From: an uncultured Corynebacterium sp.
Lineage (GTDB): Bacteria > Actinomycetota > Actinomycetes > Mycobacteriales > Mycobacteriaceae
Assembly: GCF_902489365.1 (NCBI RefSeq)
Contig: NZ_CABTZR010000038.1
Span: 1-22,377 of the forward strand
DNA: 22,377 bases
Direction of reading: 5' to 3'
The position numbers and the translations under genes are program-made. A model generated the notes under the pieces. It made no database searches and had not been told where the DNA came from. It saw only the letters and a list, made by a program, of their open reading frames with translations. Positions 15,479 to 22,377 of this stretch are shown piece by piece. Numbering within the stretch: position 1 is the stretch's first letter; each line of letters begins with the position of its first letter.

Positions 15479-16174
15479 ATGTCTCAACATCCTAATGGCT
15501 TTTCTGAGTTCATTCGTTCCCGCCATTCCGCGCGCGCGTTCCTTCCGGACCCCATCCCCGCAGAGGTTATAGAACAGGTGCTGATCGACGCCCAATCCGC
15601 CCCCTCCAACTCCAATACCCAACCCTGGAATGTGCACTTGGTTGGCGGTGCAACGTTGAAGGGCTTGAGCGCGGCTCTCATTGCTGAGTTTGATAAGAAT
15701 GGAATCAACCCAGACTTCACGATTGACTACGGTCAGGGCGTCCACCCGCAGCGCTCGCAGGCGTTAGCAGCCAAGATGTACGGGCTCCTCGGTATTGCCC
15801 GCGAGGATAAGGAAGCGCGCACGGAATTTGTCCGTGAGAACCTTCGCTTCTTCGGCGCCCCACACACGGCTTTGCTCTTCATTCCCCCAATGGGCGACCG
15901 TATCCGCGCTGCCTTTGATCAAGGTACCTATGCGGAGAACTTCTTGCTCTCGCTGCACGCCCACGGCTACCACGGAGTTCCGCAGGGCATGATTTCGCTC
16001 CTCGCACCCACGGTCCGTGAATTCCTCGGAGTGGACGAGGAGCACAAGCTTGTCACCGCCCTGACCTTCGGCATTGCAGACGAGTCCAGTCCTGTGTTCA
16101 ACACAGCCCCGGGCCGTGTCCCGCTGTCAGAGACGGTAACTGCTCATGGCATAGAAGACCTCAAGCTCGACTAG
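15479..16174 (+). CDS. Nitroreductase-family FMN oxidoreductase
   Basis: This 231-aa protein belongs to the nitroreductase family of FMN-dependent NAD(P)H oxidoreductases. The N-terminal FMN-binding signature is clear: RSRHSARAFLPDPIP followed by APSNSNTQPWNV, where basic and Ser/Asn residues contact the flavin. The C-terminal part has the usual HGYHGVPQGM and dimer-forming helices. Substrates of this family (nitroaromatics, quinones, others) cannot be read from sequence. The ATG at 15479 fits family N-termini; an in-frame GTG at 15458 would add seven residues, and neither has a strong ribosome site. The gene faces opposite to ruvC and yebC. Its stop codon is five bases from that of yebC. Confidence 0.9.
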   Translation: MSQHPNGFSEFIRSRHSARAFLPDPIPAEVIEQVLIDAQSAPSNSNTQPWNVHLVGGATLKGLSAALIAEFDKNGINPDFTIDYGQGVHPQRSQALAAKMYGLLGIAREDKEARTEFVRENLRFFGAPHTALLFIPPMGDRIRAAFDQGTYAENFLLSLHAHGYHGVPQGMISLLAPTVREFLGVDEEHKLVTALTFGIADESSPVFNTAPGRVPLSETVTAHGIEDLKLD

Positions 16175-16179
16175 CCGCG

Positions 16180-16935
16180 TTAGTCCTCGTCCAGCTGGGC
16201 GAGGACCTCTTCGCTCAGGTCCATGTTGGTGTAGACGTTCTGGACATCGTCCGAGTCCTCAAGAGCGTCGATGAGGCGGAAGATTTTACGGGCATCATCT
16301 GCCTGTAGCGGTACCTCGACTGAGGCGCGGAAGTCGGTATCGGTGTCATCGACCTCGATATCGGCGGCAACGAGAGCCTCACGCACGGCGGGGATATCAC
16401 CCGGCGCACAGGTAATCTCAAACTTCTCGCCATTGTCGTTGACCTCTTCAGCGCCGGCTTCCAACACAGCGAGCAGGACATCGTCCTCATTAAGCTCGCC
16501 CTTTTCCACCAACACCAAGCCGGTGCGGGCGAACATGTATGCCACGGAGCCGGACTCGCCGAGGTTGCCGCCGTTCTTGGTCATGGCGGTGCGCACGTCC
16601 GTCGCCGCGCGGTTGCGGTTATCCGTCAAGCACTCGATGAGCATGGCGACACCGTTCGGGCCATAACCCTCGTACATCACGGTTTCCCAATCGGCACCGC
16701 CTGCTTCTTCGCCGGAGCCGCGCTTGCGGGCGCGCTCAATGTTGTCGTTAGGAACAGAGGCCTTCTTGGCCTTCCTAATCATGTCATCAAGGGTGGGGTT
16801 TGCGGCGGGATCACCGCCACCGGTGCGGGCGGCCACCTCGATATTCTTAATCAGCTTGGCAAATTCCTTGCCACGCTTGGCATCGTTCGCCGCCTTCTTG
16901 TGCTTCGTTGTTGCCCATTTAGAGTGGCCTGCCAT
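16180..16935 (-). CDS. yebC: YebC/PmpR-family regulator or translation factor
   Basis: The 251-aa protein is a full-length YebC-family member. The N-terminal AGHSKWATTKHKK signature and the NIEVAARTGGGDP and VPNDNIERARKRG stretches are near invariant in the family. The acidic middle and C-terminal domains follow (YEGYGPNGVAMLIE, ARTGLVLVEKGE). Members were described as DNA-binding regulators, and more recent work also links the family to relief of ribosome stalling; the sequence does not decide between these. The ATG has AAAGGGA upstream. In many bacteria yebC lies next to ruvC; here a nitroreductase gene intervenes. Confidence 0.96.
   Translation of the reverse strand: MAGHSKWATTKHKKAANDAKRGKEFAKLIKNIEVAARTGGGDPAANPTLDDMIRKAKKASVPNDNIERARKRGSGEEAGGADWETVMYEGYGPNGVAMLIECLTDNRNRAATDVRTAMTKNGGNLGESGSVAYMFARTGLVLVEKGELNEDDVLLAVLEAGAEEVNDNGEKFEITCAPGDIPAVREALVAADIEVDDTDTDFRASVEVPLQADDARKIFRLIDALEDSDDVQNVYTNMDLSEEVLAQLDED
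16183..16206. repeat. 24-bp near-perfect palindrome at the convergent nitroreductase/yebC ends
   Basis: GTCCTCG (16183-16189) and CGAGGAC (16200-16206) flank CCAGCTGG, giving a 10-base-pair RNA stem (one G-U pair) with a four-base AGCT loop. It lies in the last codons of yebC, just after the converging stop codons, and may serve as a terminator or RNA-stabilising hairpin in either direction. No strong T tract follows. Confidence 0.45.
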
Positions 16936-16984
16936 GTCATCCCTTTCGATGTGGCTTTATAAAAAGCTTGTAGAAACTGCTGCA

Positions 16985-16990
16985 ATTATA
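16985..16990 (-). promoter_or_regulatory. Candidate -10 element for yebC
   Basis: A perfect TATAAT is present on the minus strand, giving a leader of about 45 bases before the yebC ATG. No consensus -35 is visible at the right distance. Confidence 0.4.
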
Positions 16991-17026
16991 CGGCCTTGTC
17001 CTGTATCCACCGGAACAGGGGTCCGC

Positions 17027-17043
17027 GCGTGCGTCTCGCACGC
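17027..17043 (-). terminator. GC-rich hairpin between tesB and yebC
   Basis: A perfect 7-base stem (17027-17033 with 17037-17043) and a three-base loop lie about 20 bases beyond the tesB stop codon. It lacks a T tract, so termination is possible but not assured. Confidence 0.35.
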
Positions 17044-17063
17044 CGTGGTGCTGCCCCCGGCGG

Positions 17064-17927
17064 CTAAACGTTTTGCCAATTCCCGTTGGTGCTTGAGCCT
17101 TCGGCGTCCGGATGCAGGATGCGCGTCAGGCCCTCCTGCATCGCCACAGCCAGTAGCTCGCCGCGCTGATTAAAGATCTTGCCCTCTGCTAGCCCCGTCC
17201 CGGTTTGTGCTGACGGGCTGGACTGCGAATACAACATCCACTCATCCACTCGAACTGGCCGCAAGAACCACAGAGAGTGGTCCAGGCTGGCTAGCTGAAT
17301 CCTCTCACCCTGGTGCGGAAGCAATGCTGTACGAATCAGCGTCATGTCCGACATATACAGCAGCGCCGACTGATGGAGGGACTGGTCGGCAGCGGTAAGA
17401 AGCTCACCGGTGTTACGGAACCAAATATTCCTAAACCCGGCACCGGTGGTTTCCGCGGCAACCGCGTCGCGGTCCGCGTCCGGAACAAGCCGCACGTCCC
17501 AGTCTTCCCACTCTTTCAAGATGATTCGGGTGGAATAGGGCGAGTCCTTAATACTCTCCGGTGGCGGCACCTGCGGCATGTCTGCTTGGTGCTCAGGGCC
17601 ACTGTCCCCTGCCGCTTGGAAACCGGCGCTGAGCATGAAGATCAAGCGATCGTTTTGAAAGACCCGCACGTGGCGGTGCGCAAAAGAGCGGCCATCCCTA
17701 ATCCGCTCAACTCGGATGGTAGTAGGTGCGCCGGAATCGCCCGGCCCCACGAAGTAGCAATGCATGGAGTGCGCACACTTATCATCCACTGTCAGCTGCG
17801 CCGCACGGAGAGCCTGCGCCATGGTTTGCCCGCCAAAGGTGCGCGTAATGAGCGATGGAACCACAGGGCCGCGGAACTCGTCGTCGCCGATTCGCTCGAG
17901 GTCGACCGCCTGGGCCACCGTTGCCAT
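17064..17927 (-). CDS. tesB: Acyl-CoA thioesterase II (TesB-like)
   Basis: This 287-aa double-hotdog thioesterase hydrolyses acyl-CoA to free fatty acid and CoA. The N-terminal hotdog shows RTFGGQTMAQAL and HSMHCYFVGPGD, then RDGRSFAHRHVRVFQ. The C-terminal hotdog shows SLDHSLWFLRP, where the Asp matches the catalytic aspartate of E. coli TesB, followed by the QTGTGLAEGKIF and AVAMQEGL regions that supply the remaining catalytic residues. The ATG has a GGGAG site upstream. The gene lies beside yebC as tesB2 does in mycobacteria. Chain-length preference is not readable. Confidence 0.94.
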   Translation of the reverse strand: MATVAQAVDLERIGDDEFRGPVVPSLITRTFGGQTMAQALRAAQLTVDDKCAHSMHCYFVGPGDSGAPTTIRVERIRDGRSFAHRHVRVFQNDRLIFMLSAGFQAAGDSGPEHQADMPQVPPPESIKDSPYSTRIILKEWEDWDVRLVPDADRDAVAAETTGAGFRNIWFRNTGELLTAADQSLHQSALLYMSDMTLIRTALLPHQGERIQLASLDHSLWFLRPVRVDEWMLYSQSSPSAQTGTGLAEGKIFNQRGELLAVAMQEGLTRILHPDAEGSSTNGNWQNV

Positions 17928-18032
17928 GTCTTACTCCCTTCCTTGTGCGTTGTAGCGTTCGCCGCGATATGGCGCCCGCCACACTAACCCCGACTATCCT
18001 ACTCACGTGCTGATCCACCCCCGGAGGTTGCG

Positions 18033-18038
18033 TACTAT
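18033..18038 (+). promoter_or_regulatory. Candidate -10 element positioned for a leaderless DUF3817 transcript
   Basis: TACTAT lies seven bases before the ATG at 18046, so transcription would begin at or next to the start codon. No ribosome site is suitably placed: the only GGAGG is about 20 bases upstream of the ATG. Leaderless genes are common in actinobacteria. Confidence 0.4.
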
Positions 18039-18045
18039 ATTCCGC

Positions 18046-18528
18046 ATGACTTCAACCACCCCGCACAACGTGCACCGCGTAGCCGCTTACCTGGAAATGG
18101 TCACGTGGGGACTACTAATCCTCTCGATGATCCTCAAGTACTCGGGCACCACCGCAGCGCTCACCCCACTTGCGGGAGGTATCCACGGCTTCGGCTTCCT
18201 GTGCTTTTTGCTCATGACGGCCCTGGTGTGGATCAACAACCGGTGGCCATTGGGTATCGGGATCCTGGGCCTGGTTGTCACCGTGATTCCTTTCGCAGCT
18301 TTGCCTTTTGCGCTGTGGGTTTCGCGGCGCGGGCTCGTTGAGGGTCCGTGGCGGTTTAGCGATGACGCGGAGCCGCAGAGTTTCTTCGACAAGCTCTTGG
18401 CCCAGGCCGTGCGCCACCCCGTCCGCACCGCGCTTATCGCGCTGCTCGTCGTTGCCGTAGTGTTTAGCATCCTTCTCGTATTGGGCCCACCCGTCGACGT
18501 CGAATCCGCCATTGAGAATAATCGCTAA
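18046..18528 (+). CDS. DUF3817-type integral membrane protein
   Basis: A 160-aa membrane protein resembling the DUF3817 family, function unknown. Hydrophobic segments are at about 13-30, 43-62, 70-92 and 127-147. The GGIHGFGFLCFLL stretch (44-56) and the basic WVSRRG after the third segment suit the family; the fourth segment comes after a polar loop with FFDKLLAQAVRHP. The ATG at 18046 is chosen over an in-frame GTG at 18007 because it gives the typical start and has a well-placed -10 element. The last 17 bases overlap the next gene, so the two are probably translated together. It diverges from tesB. Confidence 0.75.
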   Translation: MTSTTPHNVHRVAAYLEMVTWGLLILSMILKYSGTTAALTPLAGGIHGFGFLCFLLMTALVWINNRWPLGIGILGLVVTVIPFAALPFALWVSRRGLVEGPWRFSDDAEPQSFFDKLLAQAVRHPVRTALIALLVVAVVFSILLVLGPPVDVESAIENNR

Positions 18529-19783
18529 AGTCCCGGCTATCTGGGGTGGATGGGTGCTGGCACGCCTTTTCCTTATCTACCTACTCGTCAACGAAACGGG
18601 TCCGCTTGGGGATGTCCGGTACTACCTCGCGGGCGTATACGGGGATAATCCCCGTGACATGACGGAATATCCCCAGGTGGGCACCTGGCCCAGCGTCCTC
18701 CTTGCGTGGATTACCGGCGACGACTACGAGGCCTATGCCATCGGCTTTACGGCAATGGTGCTGCTTGCCGACGGCGTCTTCCTCGCCCTTCTCCTACGCC
18801 ATCACCGCGACAACCCCGCAACGTATAGCGCCGGATGGTTCTGGGTGTTTTTCGGCACCGCGGCAGGCCACGTTTTCGCGTGGCGCCTCGACCTCTATCC
18901 CGCCTTGCTCGTCGCCGGTGCGGGCGCGCTTTTGGCCACCCACCCGCGGCTCGCCTCAGCTTTGTTGGCCTGGGCCACCGCAGCCAAGCTGTGGCCCGGA
19001 GTCCTCGCTGCCGGGCTCGTCGGACGTGCAACGTCTCGTGGTACTTGGCAGCGGCTAGCCACTTTTTTCGGAAGCCTCGCCGCCCTATGCCTCGGCGTAG
19101 CTGCGATAGCCGGTGTGGATAGGTTGCTCTCTCCTCTGACGTATCAAGGAGAGCGCGGCCTCCAGATTGAGTCTCTAGCTGCCACCTGGTTTGTCTACCA
19201 AGCCCATCACCAGCCTGGAGTGTGGACGATGGAATATGCGGCGTCGAAAAGCTTTGAGATCTCCGGGCCTGGTGTCGATACAGCGATTGCTGTGAGCACC
19301 ATCGCGATGGGCGCCGCACTCCTCTGGATCATTGCAGTAGCGCTCATTCACTTTCTGCGCGGCGGCTGGAGCCCACACTCCACACTTGTCTTCTTCATCG
19401 CGGCAATCCTGCTGCTCATGGCGACGAATAAGGTCTTTTCTCCGCAATATATCGTGTGGCTTGGGCCGATTCTCGCGGTAGCGCTACGCTCCCCCATCCC
19501 CGTGGAGTCTGCTGCCCAGCGGCGCAAGGCCGCCGATATCACTGGGGTGCGCACCATCATGGCGGTTCTCGCCGTGGGAACAGCAGCCCTGGGAACCTTC
19601 ATCTACCCCTATGGCTACGACTACATCTGGTTCTTTGTGGGCGAAAACCTCAACCCGGTGTACGCACTCGTGTTGCGCAACCTCCTCATCCTGGCGATGA
19701 CCGCTTTTGCTCTGTACTGGTACTCCCTCGAATTCCGCATGGAGCGGGCTCAACAGTCTCAGGTGGATCACACCTCGATCTGA
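18512..19783 (+). CDS. Polytopic GT-C-type glycosyltransferase (GT87/DUF2029-like, probable mannosyltransferase)
   Basis: This 423-aa protein has about ten hydrophobic segments and looks like a GT-C-fold enzyme that uses polyprenyl-phosphate sugar on the outer membrane face. The first outer loop holds the acidic motif LGDVRYY (Asp34) and EYPQVGTWP (Glu52), where GT-C enzymes carry their catalytic acid. Later landmarks are AAKLWPG and NKVFSPQYIVWLGP, typical of GT87/DUF2029 proteins. It lies next to PIM genes, so a role in mannosylating PIM, lipomannan or lipoarabinomannan is plausible but inferred. The annotated TTG start overlaps the preceding gene and has no clear ribosome site, so the true start may be slightly downstream. 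Its end overlaps the convergent LemA-like gene by 16 bases. Confidence 0.75.
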   Translation: MRIIAKVPAIWGGWVLARLFLIYLLVNETGPLGDVRYYLAGVYGDNPRDMTEYPQVGTWPSVLLAWITGDDYEAYAIGFTAMVLLADGVFLALLLRHHRDNPATYSAGWFWVFFGTAAGHVFAWRLDLYPALLVAGAGALLATHPRLASALLAWATAAKLWPGVLAAGLVGRATSRGTWQRLATFFGSLAALCLGVAAIAGVDRLLSPLTYQGERGLQIESLAATWFVYQAHHQPGVWTMEYAASKSFEISGPGVDTAIAVSTIAMGAALLWIIAVALIHFLRGGWSPHSTLVFFIAAILLLMATNKVFSPQYIVWLGPILAVALRSPIPVESAAQRRKAADITGVRTIMAVLAVGTAALGTFIYPYGYDYIWFFVGENLNPVYALVLRNLLILAMTAFALYWYSLEFRMERAQQSQVDHTSI

Positions 19784-20226
19784 CTCAGCTCGAAATACTC
19801 CGGCAGCTTCGCCGTGCCTCCCAAGCGCAGCAGCTTGACGGCCGGGCGCAGGCGCAGCGCGCGAGTATCGCTGACCGCCTCGTTGTAGAAGCGGTGAGCT
19901 AAATGGATGCGTCCTTCGGCGTCGGCAAGCACGGCTGGGCGCGCCTCAAAGCGCTGCGCGATGGCCGCAGACAGCTCACGCTCCCGGGTGGCCCGTTCAT
20001 CGAAACTCCCTTGCGCAAGCTCCGTGGCCTCTGCGCGCGCCGCAATGCCCTCGAGCTCGGGAGCTAGCGCGCTAACCACCGCCGCGCGGCGATCCAGCGT
20101 GGCCTCAAGCTGAGCCAGGGCCGCATCGGTGCGGATATGGAGGGAGTTCAGCCGCTGCGCCGTATAAAGCGCCCACATCCCCAGCATGAGGAGGACGACA
20201 AGTGCACAGACAACTTCAATGGGCAT
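19768..20226 (-). CDS. Small single-span membrane protein, LemA-like
   Basis: A 152-aa protein with one N-terminal membrane segment (about 3-20) and an alpha-helical domain. RLNSLHIRTDAALAQLEATL, the HRFYNEAVSD stretch (111-120) and LPEYFEL near the end recall the LemA family, where ARRFYNDAV and EYFE-type motifs are conserved; similarity is judged by eye. Function is unknown. The ATG directly follows the pimA TAA stop with no gap, implying translational coupling and membership of the PIM operon. From memory, mycobacteria carry a longer membrane/NUDIX protein just after pimA; this may be a short relative without the NUDIX part. Confidence 0.7.
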   Translation of the reverse strand: MPIEVVCALVVLLMLGMWALYTAQRLNSLHIRTDAALAQLEATLDRRAAVVSALAPELEGIAARAEATELAQGSFDERATRERELSAAIAQRFEARPAVLADAEGRIHLAHRFYNEAVSDTRALRLRPAVKLLRLGGTAKLPEYFELSQIEV

Positions 20227-21327
20227 TTAAGACACCCGCACCTTCGTACCATCCGCCACCGTCTCGTACACGCGCATGACGGCAGCGGCCACATGATCCC
20301 AATCGTATTCGCGGGCGCGCTCCACTCCTGCCCGGATCAGGGCCTGTCGCTTGTCCGTATCGTCTACTACATCCTGCAGCACGCGCGCCAAGTCCGTGGC
20401 ATCACCGGTTCTGAACAAGGCGCCAGCAGGTTCCTCCGAGTCGGCGTTGCACACCGCAGCGAAGGCCTCCAAATCCGAAGCCACCACTGCGCAGCCAGCG
20501 GCCATTGCCTCAACGAGGACGATGCCAAAGCTCTCGCCGCCGGTGTTGGGGGCCACGTAAATATCGGCACGCCCCAAAATGGCCGCCTTCTCGGCATCGC
20601 TGACACGCCCCACAAAATCGACTCCGGGAACGCTTCGCAGATGGCCGCCGCCCATGACCGTCACCCGCACCTTCTCTGGAAGCAAGGTGAGGGCCTCAAG
20701 AAGAATATCCAGGCCCTTGCGCGGCTCATCGAGGCGGCCCAAGAACACGATCTCAACCTCAGAGTCTTTCGGCCCGTGCTCGGCACGAGCGCGCTCGCGC
20801 GCGTACACAGAGGTATCAACCCCATTGGGAATGAGCACGGGGTCACCGCCCAACTGCTCTACCTGCCAGCGGCGAGCCATCTCTGAGACTGCAATGCCTC
20901 CCCGGATCTTTTCCAGGTAGGGCCGCAGGAAAGGTTTGGCCAGGGTCAGCGCCACGGAGCTTGATGCCGAAGCATGGTACGTCGCCACGATAGGGCCACG
21001 TGCCGCTGCCAGCGCAGCCATGGAATAGCTCGGGGAATTTGGCTCGTGGATGTGCAGGATGTCGAAGTTTCCCTCGCGAATGAAGCGCTTGATGTTGCGG
21101 CGCACGTGCGGGCCGATAGACAGGCGAGCCACCGAGCCGTTATAGGTAATTGGCACGGCCCAGCCACCCTTGCGCACAAAGCTGGGAACCTGCGTGCTTG
21201 TCGACGCCGGCCCCAGCACCTCCACGTGGTGCCCCTGTTCAATGAAGACAGTGGCTAAGTCAAGGATGTGGGCCTGGACTCCGCCGGGTTCGTCGAAGGA
21301 ATAAGGGCAGATAATACCTATGCGCAT
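20227..21327 (-). CDS. pimA: Phosphatidylinositol alpha-mannosyltransferase PimA
   Basis: PimA (366 aa) transfers mannose from GDP-mannose to phosphatidylinositol on the cytoplasmic membrane face, the first step of PIM, lipomannan and lipoarabinomannan synthesis. It is a GT-B fold GT4 enzyme. The N-terminal CPYSFDEPGGVQAH (8-20) is diagnostic. HEPNSPS, His118 in ATYHAS, and Arg198 with Lys204 in LGRLDEPRKG match known active-site positions, and the EX7E motif is Glu265-Glu273 in ESFGIVLVE. The gene follows patA by 18 bases and precedes the LemA-like gene with no gap, as expected for the actinobacterial pgsA-patA-pimA operon. Confidence 0.94.
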   Translation of the reverse strand: MRIGIICPYSFDEPGGVQAHILDLATVFIEQGHHVEVLGPASTSTQVPSFVRKGGWAVPITYNGSVARLSIGPHVRRNIKRFIREGNFDILHIHEPNSPSYSMAALAAARGPIVATYHASASSSVALTLAKPFLRPYLEKIRGGIAVSEMARRWQVEQLGGDPVLIPNGVDTSVYARERARAEHGPKDSEVEIVFLGRLDEPRKGLDILLEALTLLPEKVRVTVMGGGHLRSVPGVDFVGRVSDAEKAAILGRADIYVAPNTGGESFGIVLVEAMAAGCAVVASDLEAFAAVCNADSEEPAGALFRTGDATDLARVLQDVVDDTDKRQALIRAGVERAREYDWDHVAAAVMRVYETVADGTKVRVS

Positions 21328-21345
21328 GGAGTGTGTTCTGCCTTT

Positions 21346-22248
21346 CTACTTCTTGTGACGAGCAGCGCGCCGGCGCTCGATGTCCGCATTCCAGTGCGGT
21401 TGCAACATATGCCAATCTTCCGGATGCGCCCGAATGTTTTCTGCGAAGCCGTCCGCGAGACGCTGGCACGTCTCCTGAAGAGTCGTGACCTCAACCTCGG
21501 GGCTGACGGACAGCCCCCAATCTTTGCCGTCGAACCACGAGTGCACCACGTGGAGAGCCGCCCCTGTTTCAATGGCGAGCTGGGCGGGGCCGGCGGCAAC
21601 GTTGGCTTCTTCGCCCATGAAGTCTACGGGCACGCCGGTGCGCGTGAGATCACGCTCGGACAGCAAACACACCACCCCGCCCCGTTCCACAGTGTCCTTG
21701 AGGCGAGGGAACGGTGACGAGCTGCCTCCTGTCAGCGGCAGAACAGTGAATCCGAGGCTCTCGCGGTAGTCCACGAAGGCGTCGAAAAGCACCTCCGGCT
21801 TCAAGCGCTCAGCCACCGTAGCAAAGCCGCCATAGTGGCCCACGCAGAAGACGCCCGCCATGTCCCAGTTGCCTGAGTGCGGCAGCGCAAAAATCACGCC
21901 GCGCCCGGATGCCACCGATGCATCCGCGTACTCCTTGCCACGTAGACCAGCCAGCAACCGCTTCTGTAAATCGGGGTCCGAGTGGATGGCCGGCAAGCGG
22001 AAAGCCTCGAGCCAGTAGCGCATGTAGGAGCGCATCGAATCCCGCACCAGCTCCCGCGTGACGTTTTCGGGCCCCACAACCCGGCTCAAGTTCTGGCGCA
22101 GCTGCTCCATGCCCTTTCCGTTATCGCTAGCCCAGTCCGCACCCCGCTCGAAAAGCCAGGCAGCGAGAGACTGCGGGAGGAAGCGCACGACCTTCCAGCA
22201 CGCGATGTACGCGGCGGCGGTCAGCCGGTCACGATCCAGTAGAGCCAC
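21346..22248 (-). CDS. patA: Phosphatidylinositol mannoside acyltransferase PatA-like
   Basis: This 300-aa protein is of the lipid A/PIM acyltransferase family. In mycobacteria PatA adds a palmitoyl group to a mannose of PIM on the cytoplasmic face of the membrane. The HX4D catalytic motif is His124-Asp129 in PHSGNWDM, and Glu198 in LLSERDLTRTG fits the third important residue. An N-terminal hydrophobic/amphipathic region (about 10-35) should bind the membrane. The GTG start has an AAAGG about 10 bases upstream. The gene lies between the pgsA-like end and pimA, which supports PatA over other family members. Confidence 0.92.
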   Translation of the reverse strand: MALLDRDRLTAAAYIACWKVVRFLPQSLAAWLFERGADWASDNGKGMEQLRQNLSRVVGPENVTRELVRDSMRSYMRYWLEAFRLPAIHSDPDLQKRLLAGLRGKEYADASVASGRGVIFALPHSGNWDMAGVFCVGHYGGFATVAERLKPEVLFDAFVDYRESLGFTVLPLTGGSSSPFPRLKDTVERGGVVCLLSERDLTRTGVPVDFMGEEANVAAGPAQLAIETGAALHVVHSWFDGKDWGLSVSPEVEVTTLQETCQRLADGFAENIRAHPEDWHMLQPHWNADIERRRAARHKK

Positions 22249-22311
22249 GGTTGCGGAGCCTTTCTGTGCGGGCCGGGGGCACGGTACCTTCCGGTGGGAG
22301 CGGGTATTGAG

Positions 22312-22377
22312 CTATAGGAGCTTCAGCTCCTTCTTATAACCCACCTTGGCGTCCTGACGTGCAGCTTGGCGCATGCG
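22312..22377 (-). CDS. C-terminal end of a CDP-alcohol phosphatidyltransferase (pgsA-like), cut by the window edge
   Basis: An open minus-strand frame enters from the right edge and ends at TAG (22312-22314), giving the last 21 residues, ending KKELKLL, of a basic cytoplasmic tail. The sequence alone cannot name the protein. Position directly upstream of patA-pimA matches pgsA (phosphatidylinositol phosphate synthase) in mycobacteria and corynebacteria, so the identity is inference from gene order. The 63 bases between this stop and patA hold no further feature. Confidence 0.55.
   Translation of the reverse strand, partial: RMRQAARQDAKVGYKKELKLL

Overview
The window is a chromosomal segment of a Corynebacterium (Actinomycetota, Corynebacteriales). 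The basis is gene order and content. Reading right to left on the minus strand are a phosphatidylinositol-mannoside (PIM) block (end of a pgsA-like gene, patA, pimA), tesB, yebC, ruvC-ruvA-ruvB-yajC and secD-secF-dciAE-apt-rel, with a cyclophilin gene beyond. This order is shared by mycobacteria and corynebacteria, and PIM synthesis with a dciAE lipoprotein between secF and apt is typical of the group. Base composition is moderately GC-rich and GTG starts are frequent. The species cannot be named from sequence alone.

Left part (1-4890). A membrane-anchored extracytoplasmic cyclophilin (+) ends at a clear terminator. Next come two tandem, paralogous, very small secreted proteins of unknown function (+), then a DUF421/YetF-like membrane protein and a secreted, C-terminally anchored 5'-nucleotidase (both -). 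All of these products are predicted to be at or beyond the membrane. The block between cyclophilin and rel looks like the accessory part of the window.

Middle (4890-12927). secD, secF, dciAE, apt and rel form one tight minus-strand operon with gaps of 2-3 bases, one 4-base overlap and one 34-base gap. It joins protein export, an oligopeptide-binding-like lipoprotein, purine salvage and (p)ppGpp metabolism. A 185-base leader with several inverted repeats separates secD from yajC.

Right-middle (12927-17927). ruvC-ruvA-ruvB (Holliday-junction processing) runs into yajC. An oppositely oriented nitroreductase gene with an operator-like palindrome in front of it sits between ruvC and yebC. tesB (acyl-CoA thioesterase) follows.

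Right end (18046-22377). A DUF3817 membrane protein and a GT-C-type polytopic glycosyltransferase (+) converge on a minus-strand PIM operon of pgsA-like (partial), patA, pimA and a small LemA-like membrane protein. PatA and PimA act on phosphatidylinositol made by PgsA-type enzymes. The neighbouring GT-C enzyme may act on the same lipoglycan pathway, which is inference from position only.

No tRNA, rRNA, CRISPR array, insertion sequence or phage gene was seen. No gene-free stretch exceeds 300 bases. The most novel-looking item is the pair of small secreted paralogs at 1173-1835; the rest is mainly conserved housekeeping.
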